From: Microbacterium sp. Root553
Lineage (GTDB): Bacteria > Actinomycetota > Actinomycetes > Actinomycetales > Microbacteriaceae
NCBI RefSeq assembly: GCF_001426995.1
Contig: NZ_LMFY01000001.1
Location: 1,981,675 to 2,045,674 of the forward strand
DNA: 64,000 nt
Reading direction: 5' to 3'
Part shown: positions 25,943-35,554 of the stretch, piece by piece
How positions within the stretch are numbered: position 1 is the stretch's first letter
Layout: every line of letters begins with the position of its first letter
Notes under the pieces: model-generated
Database searches by the model: none
Seen by the model: the letters and a program-made list of their open reading frames with translations, nothing else
What the model was told of the DNA's origin: nothing
Translations under genes and position numbers: made by a program

Positions 25943-27283
25943 TCAGTCGAAGATGCCGTCGAGGATGCTGCCGATCACGAGGCCGCCGAGGATTCCGGAC
26001 GCGATGTCTCCGCCGCCACCGCGGCGACCGCCGCCGCTCCAGCCGCCACCGCCCCAGCCGTCGCCTCCGCCGCCCCAGCCCTGGTCCTGGGGGCGGGACG
26101 AGTCGATGTCGCGCTGGGCGAGCTGCAGAGCCTCGGAGGCGAGGTGAGCCACCCGGCGGGCGCCGGCGAGCGCCTGATCGCGCGTCTCCTCGGCCGGGAG
26201 GAGGTCGGAGAGGTCGACGCGCAGGCGCTCGGCCTCCGCGAGCCGGGTGCGGGCGTCCGCCCCGATCCAGCCGCGGTGCCCGGCGATGAGTCCGCGGGCG
26301 ACGCCCAGCTGCCTGTCCGCGTCGTCGATGGCGTGCTGCACCTGCTGCAGGCTGGGCAGCGGATGCGCCTCGCGGTGCCGCGCCGTGGCGATCGCGTCGT
26401 CGAGGGCGGTGTTCGCGGCGCGGAGCTGGGAGAGCTCGGCGAAGGGGTCGCCGGGGGTGCCTGCGGGGGAGAGGGCGCTCAGGGCGTTCTGCAGCGCGGT
26501 CACCGCGGCGGCGACAGCCGGCACCTGCGGAGCGGTCCGCGCCGCGATGAGGTCGCTCCGTGAATCGGCCACGACCTCGGCGAGCGTCGACTCGGCGCGC
26601 AGTGCCTCGATCTCGAAGTCCTCCACGGCGTCGAGCAGTGCCGAAGCACGGCGCGTGGCTTCGGTCGCCGTCTCGAGAGCGAGGTTGGCCTCTTCGTTCT
26701 GCTTCGCGGCCCGGCGACGTTCCGAGACCGAGGCCCCGTGGGTCGCGAACGCGATGAGCTGCTCGGCCTCCGCCGCGCTGGCGGTGATCTGGTGCATGGC
26801 CGACTCGGCGTATCGCGACGACAGGCGTGCGACGGTCTCGTTCGTCTGCGGGATCCGGGTGCTCAGCTCGGCGGCATCCGCGCGCACCTTCGCGATGACC
26901 TCGGGAGCGCGACGGACCTTCGCGATCGATTCGGCGAGGGCGGACGTCTTCTCGTCGAGGAGGTCCTGCGCCCAGTCGCACAGCTGCACGATCCTCGCGT
27001 TGCGGGTGCGGAGCTCCTCCGGGGTGTCCGGGATCTCATCGTGATTCAGCTGGTGCAGTTGGAACGCCTCGCGCAGGTGCGTCCGCACGGCGCTCAGCGC
27101 CTTCTTCAGGTCTCCGGTGAGCTGGCCGCCGAGCTCGGCCTCGGCGAAGGAGAGCTCGTCCGAGGTGCTGCGGATCCGCTCGTCGGCCGCGACCAGCGAC
27201 TGCTCGGCACGGCGTGCCAGATCGGCATCCTGTGCGGCCAGCTCTTCCTGTTCGCGCTTGCGCCTGCCCCATATTCCAGCCAT
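25943..27283 (-). CDS. Coiled-coil protein with glycine-rich hydrophobic tail, unknown function
   Basis: A 446-residue protein I cannot place firmly. Residues 10-390 are almost entirely helical with long coiled-coil stretches rich in Ala, Glu and Arg. Residues 395-425 are Gly/Trp/Ser-rich (GWGGGGDGWGGGGWSGGGRRGGGG), and the last 20 residues (IASGILGGLVIGSILDGIFD) are hydrophobic. There is no signal peptide. The helical part resembles the region after the TPM domain in some actinobacterial TPM proteins, but no TPM domain is present. Membrane attachment through the C-terminus is inferred. A TAGGAT hexamer ends 7 nt before the ATG. Confidence 0.72.
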   Translation of the reverse strand: MAGIWGRRKREQEELAAQDADLARRAEQSLVAADERIRSTSDELSFAEAELGGQLTGDLKKALSAVRTHLREAFQLHQLNHDEIPDTPEELRTRNARIVQLCDWAQDLLDEKTSALAESIAKVRRAPEVIAKVRADAAELSTRIPQTNETVARLSSRYAESAMHQITASAAEAEQLIAFATHGASVSERRRAAKQNEEANLALETATEATRRASALLDAVEDFEIEALRAESTLAEVVADSRSDLIAARTAPQVPAVAAAVTALQNALSALSPAGTPGDPFAELSQLRAANTALDDAIATARHREAHPLPSLQQVQHAIDDADRQLGVARGLIAGHRGWIGADARTRLAEAERLRVDLSDLLPAEETRDQALAGARRVAHLASEALQLAQRDIDSSRPQDQGWGGGGDGWGGGGWSGGGRRGGGGDIASGILGGLVIGSILDGIFD

Positions 27284-27290
27284 AGGACCG

Positions 27291-27296
27291 ATCCTA
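27291..27296 (-). promoter_or_regulatory. -10 element of the coiled-coil gene
   Basis: TAGGAT on the minus strand with 7 nt to the ATG at 27283. Confidence 0.5.
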
Positions 27297-27346
27297 GTTT
27301 CCCGAGCGCCGACCCTGGCTGTGCATCCGCTTGAGGCGAACGCGGT

Positions 27347-27949
27347 TCAGACGAGCGCGACCGCCTCGACCCTGGCCGGCCGGCCGCGTCGAGGGCGGTC
27401 GGCCGTCAGCTCGATCGTGAGCGCGTGACGCGGATGCCGGGCGAGGCGCGCCTCGACATGATCGAGCCAGCGCAGCTCGGCGTCGGCGGTGAAGATCATC
27501 GAGTCGACCACGAGCGACCACGCCAGTCCTTCGGGGGTGTGGTCCTCGCGGGAGTCGCGCACGTTCACGAGCGTCGCGTGGTGCTGCTCGGCCGCGGCCC
27601 GTTGGATCGCGATGACCTCGGCGGCGTCGGCGCCGGGAAGCGTCGCCGCCACGGCCAGCTTGATCGCGAGTTCGTCGCGCGTGGTCCGCCCGCGCTCGAT
27701 CGGCGAGGCCAGCCAGCGGTCGACGTCATCCGCCCCGGCATCGGTGATCTCCCAGTAGACGTGGCCCTGGGCATCAGCGGCGCCTCTGGCGACGAGGCCG
27801 TCGCGCTCCAGGCGCTCGAGCGTGTTGTAGATCTGTCCCACGTTGAGCGGCCAGACGGAGCCGGTGCGGCGATCGAACTCGTGGCGCAGCTGGTAGCCGT
27901 AGCAGGGGCCCTGCGCGAGGATCGCGAGCAGACTCTGTCTCACCGACAT
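27347..27949 (-). CDS. PadR family transcriptional regulator
   Basis: A 200-residue PadR protein. The winged helix occupies residues 1-75 (LLAILAQGPCYGYQLRHEFDRRTGSVWPLNVGQIYNTLERLERDGLVARG) and the C-terminal region (about 95-180) is the helical Vir_act_alpha_C-like dimerisation domain. PadR repressors usually control an adjacent efflux or detoxification gene; none is adjacent here, so it may act on distant targets and on itself. I chose ATG 27949 because GGGAGG lies 5 nt upstream; the longer frame from 27973 adds eight residues with no such site. An AT-rich dyad-like block precedes it. Confidence 0.9.
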   Translation of the reverse strand: MSVRQSLLAILAQGPCYGYQLRHEFDRRTGSVWPLNVGQIYNTLERLERDGLVARGAADAQGHVYWEITDAGADDVDRWLASPIERGRTTRDELAIKLAVAATLPGADAAEVIAIQRAAAEQHHATLVNVRDSREDHTPEGLAWSLVVDSMIFTADAELRWLDHVEARLARHPRHALTIELTADRPRRGRPARVEAVALV

Positions 27950-27970
27950 GTGGACCTCCCGGGTGTCGTG

Positions 27971-27990
27971 CACAAATATACATACCGGGA
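27971..27990 (-). promoter_or_regulatory. AT-rich promoter and possible PadR operator
   Basis: Read on the minus strand, the block contains TATGTATATTTGTG, an isolated AT-rich island in GC-rich DNA about 25 bp before the PadR start. It contains the half-site ATGTAT seen in PadR operators and could also hold the -10 region. Confidence 0.45.
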
Positions 27991-28113
27991 AATCCGACGA
28001 CCCCGCGCCATGCAGACGACGCGCAGGTCACGGACCGGTAACATGGCAAGGTATGTCCGGTCGGCGCTCGACACGCGGCGCCGCCGGAACCATCCGACAG
28101 GGAGATGACATCT

Positions 28114-30921
<2,808 letters not shown>

Positions 30922-30953
30922 CAGCGCGAGCACGCGACTGCGCGAGCACGAAT

Positions 30954-30983
30954 GAGGGGCCGATCCGGGTGGATCGGCCCCTC
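30954..30983 (+). terminator. Terminator of secA
   Basis: Perfect 13-bp stem (30954-30966 with 30971-30983) and a 4-nt loop, 32 bp after the secA stop and just ahead of the next promoter. Confidence 0.8.
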
Positions 30984-30995
30984 TGCGCGTCATTG

Positions 30996-31001
30996 TAGGC
31001 T
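30996..31001 (+). promoter_or_regulatory. -10 element of the aminotransferase gene
   Basis: TAGGCT with 6 nt to the ATG at 31008, directly after the secA terminator. Confidence 0.5.
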
Positions 31002-31007
31002 TGCGCA

Positions 31008-32234
31008 ATGACACCAACGCGCCACTTCGACCAGTCGTCGAAGCTCAAGAACGTCCTGTACGAGATCCGTGGGAACACGCTCGTCGAGGCGGCGCGTCTC
31101 GAGGCCGAAGGACATCGGATCCTCAAGCTCAACACCGGCAATCCTGCGATCTTCGGCTTCGAAGCCCCTCACCAGATCGTGCACGACATGCTCGCCGCGC
31201 TTCCGACCGCGCACGGCTACAGCGACAGCAAGGGCATCGTCTCGGCGCGGCGCGCCGTCGTGAGCCGGTACGAGGAGATCGAGGGCTTCCCGCGTTTCGG
31301 TCCGGAGGACGTCTTCCTCGGCAACGGCGTCTCGGAACTCATCACCATGACGATGCAGGCGCTGCTCGACGAGGGCGACGAGGTGCTGATCCCCGCGCCG
31401 GACTACCCGTTGTGGACGGCCATGACGAGCCTGGCGGACGGCACGCCGGTGCACTACCTCTGCGACGAGGACTCCGGGTGGCAGCCCGATCTCGAAGACA
31501 TCCGGTCGAAGATCACGCCGCGCACCAAGGCCCTCGTGATCATCAATCCGAACAACCCCACCGGAGTCGTCTACTCGCGCGAGATCCTCGAGGGGATGGT
31601 GCAGATCGCCCGCGAGAACCAGCTGCTGCTGCTCTCGGACGAGATCTACGACCGCATCCTCTTCGACGACGCCGTGCACATCCCGACGGCCACCCTGGCG
31701 CCCGATCTGCTCTGCCTCACCTTCAACGGCTTGTCCAAGACCTACCGCGTCGCCGGATTCCGCTCGGGATGGCTCGTCATCACGGGGCCGCAGTCGCATG
31801 CGAAGGGCTTCCTCGAGGGGATCAACCTGCTCGCCTCCACTCGTCTGTGCCCGAACGTCCCCGCGCAGTACGCGGTGCAGGCGGCACTCGGCGGTGTCCA
31901 GTCGATCGACGCGCTGATCGCGCCGACCGGGCGGCTGCACGAGCAGCGCGACATCGCCTGGGAAGGACTCGAATCGATCCCCGGAGTCTCGTGCGTGAAG
32001 CCGGCCGGCGCCCTCTATGCGTTCCCGCGCCTGGATCCGAACGTGCACGAGATCAGGGACGACGCGAAGCTCGTCTACGACCTGCTCGTCTCGGAGCACA
32101 TTCTGCTGGTGCAGGGAACCGGCTTCAACTGGCCGACACCGGACCACCTTCGTCTGGTCACCCTTCCCGAGCCTCGCGTGCTGGCCGAGGCCGTCGAGCG
32201 CCTCGGGAACTTCCTCTCGAGCTACCGCCAGTAG
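31008..32234 (+). CDS. PLP-dependent class I/II aminotransferase (AlaA/AspC-like)
   Basis: A 408-residue fold-type I aminotransferase. Residues include NTGNPAIFGFEAP at the N-terminus, the cofactor ring contact in APDYPLW, the NPNNPTG motif near 182-188, the LLSDEIYDRILF strand with the PLP-binding Asp, the Schiff-base lysine in FNGLSKTYRVAGFRSGW near residue 245, and the final substrate-binding Arg in HLRLVTL. It is most like the alanine/valine-type transaminases (AlaA), but the amino-acid preference is not certain. The 3' end overlaps the convergent ATPase gene by 77 bp. Confidence 0.9.
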   Translation: MTPTRHFDQSSKLKNVLYEIRGNTLVEAARLEAEGHRILKLNTGNPAIFGFEAPHQIVHDMLAALPTAHGYSDSKGIVSARRAVVSRYEEIEGFPRFGPEDVFLGNGVSELITMTMQALLDEGDEVLIPAPDYPLWTAMTSLADGTPVHYLCDEDSGWQPDLEDIRSKITPRTKALVIINPNNPTGVVYSREILEGMVQIARENQLLLLSDEIYDRILFDDAVHIPTATLAPDLLCLTFNGLSKTYRVAGFRSGWLVITGPQSHAKGFLEGINLLASTRLCPNVPAQYAVQAALGGVQSIDALIAPTGRLHEQRDIAWEGLESIPGVSCVKPAGALYAFPRLDPNVHEIRDDAKLVYDLLVSEHILLVQGTGFNWPTPDHLRLVTLPEPRVLAEAVERLGNFLSSYRQ

Positions 32235-33423
32235 GCGTCGCCGGTGCGGCCGGCGGGGACGTCGTCACCGGCAGAGGCAGACGTGATGCGACCAGTCGAC
32301 GGATGCCGGAGACCAGGGCGGACCGTGGCGTGAGGTCGGCCATCGGGCGGGCATGGAGCAGGGCTGCGTCTGCGGCGCGCTGATCGAACGGCAGGAACTC
32401 GACCGCGGTGATGCCCGCCAACCTCTCGAGGGTCCGGCGCACCTGACCGCGGGCGTCGATGCCCAAGGGGCCGGGGCGCACACGGTTCACCACGACGCTG
32501 ACCGGGACAGGATCGGTGAGACGGCGCAGCTCCGCATGCTCGCGGATGAAGCGGCTGATGCCGAGGGGGTCGGCGGAGGCGACGGCGACGATCGTGTCCG
32601 CCTCCTGCAGCGCGGCCACTGTGGCGGCGTGCCGCCGTGGGCCGGCGAGGTCGAAGGTCGCCTCGTCATCGGCGTCGAAGGCGCTCGCGACATCGACCAC
32701 GGTCTCCTCGCTCCATGTGCGGCATACCCGGAGTGTCGCGCGCAGACGGTCGGCGCCGAGTTCCGGCCAACGGCTCGGACGATTGATGCCGCCGAGCACC
32801 TCCACCTCGCCGGCACTCGTCTCCAGGACCGCGGAGAGCCGGGTGAGCTCGTCGGCGTCGAGCGACCCCAGGTCGGCGCGACGGCAGGCGGCGGCGATTC
32901 CCGGAGCGTCGTCGCCGAGTCCGAGCAGCAGAGCCAAGGAAGGGGCGACCGTGTCCGCGTCGATGAGTGCCGTGCGACGGCCCACCCGCGTCAGCTCGAC
33001 AGCGAGCTGGATCGCCACGGTGGATCGCCCGGGAGCGCCGGCGGGACCCCAGACGACGGTGACACGGTGCGGCGGCGAGGACTCCGGCTCGGTGGTCTCC
33101 GGATGATCCGCGGCCAGTGCGGTCGCCACCTCCCACCCGGTGGCGTCGGCCGGCAGCGGGGCCGCGAGACCGTAGCGAGCGAGCACCCTCGCCTCACCGT
33201 CGCCGAGGGGCACCAGCCGCACACCCGCCCGATCGCAGGCCGTGACGACTTCGGGGGTCAGCGCGCCGCGCGTCGCGGCGACGACGACGGCGTCGATGCC
33301 GGGAGGGAGGGGAAGCAGTCTTCCCGGAGCCACCACGGCGACGACGCGGATGCCCTCGACCTCGAGCTCATCCGCGAGGCCGGCCGCACGGGACTCCGGC
33401 ACGGCCAACACGACGGACGTCAC
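32158..33423 (-). CDS. MinD/CpaE-like P-loop ATPase
   Basis: A 421-residue protein. Residues 1-110 resemble a receiver-like domain without a phosphoacceptor (MTSVVLAVPESRAAGLADELE...); residues 118-390 form a MinD/ParA-type ATPase with the deviant P-loop VWGPAGAPGRSTVAIQLA, the switch strand ALIDADTVAPSLALLLGLG, and a VVNRVR strand. This domain order is that of CpaE/TadZ, which position type IV/Tad pili, but no other Tad gene is present. The C-terminal tail is basic and disordered and runs antisense into the aminotransferase gene. It overlaps the SAF gene by 4 bp (GTGA). Confidence 0.82.
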   Translation of the reverse strand: MTSVVLAVPESRAAGLADELEVEGIRVVAVVAPGRLLPLPPGIDAVVVAATRGALTPEVVTACDRAGVRLVPLGDGEARVLARYGLAAPLPADATGWEVATALAADHPETTEPESSPPHRVTVVWGPAGAPGRSTVAIQLAVELTRVGRRTALIDADTVAPSLALLLGLGDDAPGIAAACRRADLGSLDADELTRLSAVLETSAGEVEVLGGINRPSRWPELGADRLRATLRVCRTWSEETVVDVASAFDADDEATFDLAGPRRHAATVAALQEADTIVAVASADPLGISRFIREHAELRRLTDPVPVSVVVNRVRPGPLGIDARGQVRRTLERLAGITAVEFLPFDQRAADAALLHARPMADLTPRSALVSGIRRLVASRLPLPVTTSPPAAPATPTGGSSRGSSRGARRPRPAREAREG

Positions 33424-34046
33424 GGGGTCGCGCCGATCGGGACGACGGCGAGGACCGATCCTCCGGTGATCGCCCCCAGCACCTCCGCGACGTCGGCCCT
33501 CTCGATCACGACTTCGACCGTGCTTCCCCCCGAAGCCAGGACGGACGCGCTCTTCGTCACCGAGGTGACGGTCGCGTCGGCCACGAGGATCCGCGGCGGC
33601 TCCTGCACCGATCCGTCGTCGCTCGGGGGTGCGGCCCAGAGCTCCACGTCGCTGCCGGCCCCGACATCCGCGGGAATCCCCGTGCCGCTCTCGACGACCA
33701 CGGTCGTGGTCCGTCCGGCATCGACGTCTTCGACGGCCGCATGGGCCAGGAGTTCGCCCGCGCTCACGGTCTTCGACGCGATCCGGCCCGGCTGCAGATC
33801 CTGAGGCGCCACGTAGCGGGACGTGACGCCGCCGAGCCCCACCTCCACGACCTGGAAGTCGTCGGAGGTGAGCGCCTCGCCTCTGACGATCGTGCGGTTC
33901 GCCTGGAGGATCGGCGTCGTCGCACCGGCCGACGAGACGACCGCCCAGACGCCGCCGATCGACAGGAGGACGAGGGCGATGCCGATCAGGAAGCGCGCGT
34001 CGCCCCAGACGGCGCGGCGTGGACGAACGAATCTGTGCATCGCCAC
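33420..34046 (-). CDS. SAF domain membrane protein (CpaB/FlgA-like)
   Basis: A 208-residue protein with one N-terminal membrane helix (about 20-40) and an extracytoplasmic SAF domain (about 48-110: ANRTIVRGEALTSDDFQVVEVGL...LQPGRIASKTVSAGELL), then a beta-rich C-terminal part. SAF domains occur in CpaB/RcpC pilus-assembly proteins, which lie next to CpaE-like ATPases in Tad loci; here only this pair is kept. The GTG at 34046 lies 6 nt after a TTCTGT hexamer; an ATG two codons later is the alternative. A perfect DnaA box overlaps the expected -35 region. Confidence 0.82.
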   Translation of the reverse strand: MAMHRFVRPRRAVWGDARFLIGIALVLLSIGGVWAVVSSAGATTPILQANRTIVRGEALTSDDFQVVEVGLGGVTSRYVAPQDLQPGRIASKTVSAGELLAHAAVEDVDAGRTTTVVVESGTGIPADVGAGSDVELWAAPPSDDGSVQEPPRILVADATVTSVTKSASVLASGGSTVEVVIERADVAEVLGAITGGSVLAVVPIGATP

Positions 34047-34079
34047 ATGCTCACAGAAATCGTCGCGGAGGCTCGGGAC

Positions 34080-34088
34080 TTATCCACA
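34080..34088 (+). promoter_or_regulatory. DnaA box TTATCCACA, SAF/HTH intergenic region
   Basis: Perfect match to the consensus DnaA 9-mer, in the gap between the divergent SAF and HTH genes. It is centred about 38 bp upstream of the predicted SAF start site and 54 bp upstream of the HTH start. Confidence 0.6.
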
Positions 34089-34125
34089 GCGGCACGGGGG
34101 TGCAGGTGAAACCCGCCGGTGGGGG

Positions 34126-34131
34126 CAGAAT
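34126..34131 (+). promoter_or_regulatory. -10 element of the HTH gene
   Basis: CAGAAT with 6 nt to the ATG at 34138. Confidence 0.4.
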
Positions 34132-34137
34132 GGGGAC

Positions 34138-34416
34138 ATGCCCGACTCGACCCCGTCCGTGAGGCGCTTCCTCGCGCCCGCGCAGGTGGCCGAACTCCTG
34201 AGCATCGAGGTGGACGAGGTCATCGAGCTCGTCTATCAAGGACGGCTCAGCGGATCCAAGCTCGGGTCGCCCGCTCGATGGCGCATCGAGGAGACGAGCC
34301 TCGCCGACTACCTCGCGGAGCAGTCGGAAGAGGCGCGTCGCATGGCGCTGTGGCGTCAGGCGAACGAGGCCAGCTTCCCCGAGGTGTGGGGCGCGCCGTT
34401 CGGTCACGGAAGCTGA
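34138..34416 (+). CDS. Small helix-turn-helix (excisionase-family) DNA-binding protein
   Basis: A 92-residue protein with an excisionase/MerR-like winged helix: FLAPAQVAELLSIEVDEVIELVYQGRLSGSKLGSPARWRIEETSLADYLAEQSEEARR. The second half is a short charged helix ending EVWGAPFGHGS. Such proteins in chromosomes are usually small transcription factors rather than recombination directionality factors, and no integrase is nearby. It overlaps the convergent duplicated-domain gene by 13 bp at the 3' end and is divergent from the SAF gene. The frame extends upstream but homology starts at the listed ATG. Confidence 0.82.
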   Translation: MPDSTPSVRRFLAPAQVAELLSIEVDEVIELVYQGRLSGSKLGSPARWRIEETSLADYLAEQSEEARRMALWRQANEASFPEVWGAPFGHGS

Positions 34417-35015
34417 TCCCCGAAGGTCTGCACTGACGCCACCGCGTGGAACGGGATCATCTGGAATCCCCGCACGGCTGCCGCGGTCCTGGCCGCGCCG
34501 GCGTCGTGCAGCGCGAGATCCAGGTGATCCGCACCGGCCCTGTCTATCGTCCCGTGGAGGTCTCTTCCGTCGATGCCCAGGATGTTCACGGGCACACGGC
34601 GGCGCGCGAGGTCCCGCAGGATGAACCCCAGGGACATCCGCTCGCGGAGGATCGGTGCGGCCGCCTCGTCGCCGTCCAGGCTCGTGAGCAGCAGCCCGTG
34701 ATCCACGCTGAGCCCGTGCACCGCGTGGAACGGGAGTATGCAGGTGGACCGACGCGGTGGTGACTCCGCGGCATCCAGGATCGCCGCCGCGACCCAATCC
34801 GCGCCGAGGGCCTGAAGTCGCACGCGCATGCGCGCTCCGCCGGGGAGATCGACGGTCGCGAGGGCCGATGCCGCGCACAGCACCCGGAGTCGGCTGCGCA
34901 TGTCCAGACGGGAGATGCGCAGCCGCTCCGACTCGGCGTCGAGCACGGCTCGCTCGCTCTCCCACTCCGCGGCGAGCTGGCCCTCGAGGTCCTCGAACAG
35001 TCGATCCCAGTGCAC
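34404..35015 (-). CDS. Protein with two similar beta-barrel-like modules, unknown function
   Basis: I do not recognise a named family. The 203-residue product starts with a coiled-coil-like helix (1-45) followed by two similar segments. The first (about 50-110) ends in CILPFHAVHGLSV; the second (about 135-195) contains VNILGIDGRDLHGTIDRAGADHLDLAL and ends in QMIPFHAVASVQ. The second has the strand pattern of Sm/LSm or other SH3-like barrels (hydrophobic-G-x-L-x-G-x-I ... IPFxAV). The GTG at 35015 follows TACGGT by 7 nt; a longer frame to 35102 is less likely. A DnaA box lies about 45 bp upstream of the start. Confidence 0.72.
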   Translation of the reverse strand: MHWDRLFEDLEGQLAAEWESERAVLDAESERLRISRLDMRSRLRVLCAASALATVDLPGGARMRVRLQALGADWVAAAILDAAESPPRRSTCILPFHAVHGLSVDHGLLLTSLDGDEAAAPILRERMSLGFILRDLARRRVPVNILGIDGRDLHGTIDRAGADHLDLALHDAGAARTAAAVRGFQMIPFHAVASVQTFGDQLP

Positions 35016-35022
35016 GCGGACC

Positions 35023-35028
35023 ACCGTA
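35023..35028 (-). promoter_or_regulatory. -10 element of the duplicated-domain gene
   Basis: TACGGT on the minus strand with 7 nt to the GTG at 35015; this decides the start of the gene. Confidence 0.5.
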
Positions 35029-35055
35029 GGCGATCGCATCGGGGCCATGTACGAG

Positions 35056-35064
35056 TTATCCACA
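35056..35064 (+). promoter_or_regulatory. DnaA box TTATCCACA upstream of the duplicated-domain gene
   Basis: Second perfect DnaA 9-mer, same orientation as the one at 34080, centred about 45 bp upstream of the predicted start at 35015 and lying between that gene and the divergent Rv3235-like gene. Confidence 0.6.
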
Positions 35065-35143
35065 TAGATCTCGGATTCGGCCGGAACGGCTCCTCCACGC
35101 ATGCTCTACTTGGCGCAGTCTTCCCCGATGGAGAGTGCCGCAG

Positions 35144-35530
35144 ATGACGATGAACGAGTATTTCGCCCCGCAGCCGACGCCGCGCGCCGAGCTTCCGGAT
35201 CCGCAGCCGCTGCTGCGCAGTCTCACACAGGGCGTGCTCGAGGTCCTCGCCGGGGTCAGAGAAGTCGATCAGTTGGCCCGCTGGTTCAGCGAAGATGCGT
35301 ACCGGAGTCTGGTGACGCGGGCGAATCTGTCGGCGAGGGCGCGCAGCGCGAGGGGGGTCTCGCCTGCGCGCCCGACTTTCGAGATCCTGTCCATCCGGGT
35401 CACCGAGCCGGTCGACGGCAAAGTCGAGGCCGTGGTCGTCGTGGCGGGCCCAGGTCGGACCCGAGCGGTGGCGATCCGTCTCGAAGGCCTCGACCGGCGC
35501 TGGCGGGCCTCGTCGCTGGCCGTCCTCTGA
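35144..35530 (+). CDS. Rv3235-like family protein
   Basis: A 128-residue protein with the family pattern LPDPQPLLRSLTQGVLEVLAGVREVDQLARWFSEDAYRSLVTRANLSARAR followed by a beta-rich half (ILSIRVTEPVDGKVEAVVVVAGPGRTRAVAIRLEGLDRRWRASSLAVL). Rv3235-like proteins are confined to actinobacteria and usually lie near secA and pdtaS; function is unknown. The fold suggests an NTF2-like or cystatin-like arrangement of one helix pair packed on a sheet, which is inference. GGAGAG lies 8 nt before ATG 35144. No membrane segment or signal peptide is seen. Confidence 0.85.
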   Translation: MTMNEYFAPQPTPRAELPDPQPLLRSLTQGVLEVLAGVREVDQLARWFSEDAYRSLVTRANLSARARSARGVSPARPTFEILSIRVTEPVDGKVEAVVVVAGPGRTRAVAIRLEGLDRRWRASSLAVL

Positions 35531-35542
35531 TCTCCCGCACCG

Positions 35543-35548
35543 TAGGCT
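35543..35548 (+). promoter_or_regulatory. -10 element of pdtaS
   Basis: TAGGCT with 6 nt to the GTG at 35555. Confidence 0.5.
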
Positions 35549-35554
35549 TGAGGG

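Noticed and set aside
33823..34137. Upstream extension of the HTH gene
   Set aside because: The frame runs antisense through the SAF gene; homology-like sequence begins at ATG 34138 after a -10 hexamer.
34080..35064. Replication origin
   Set aside because: Only two DnaA boxes, no AT-rich unwinding region and no dnaA/dnaN neighbours.
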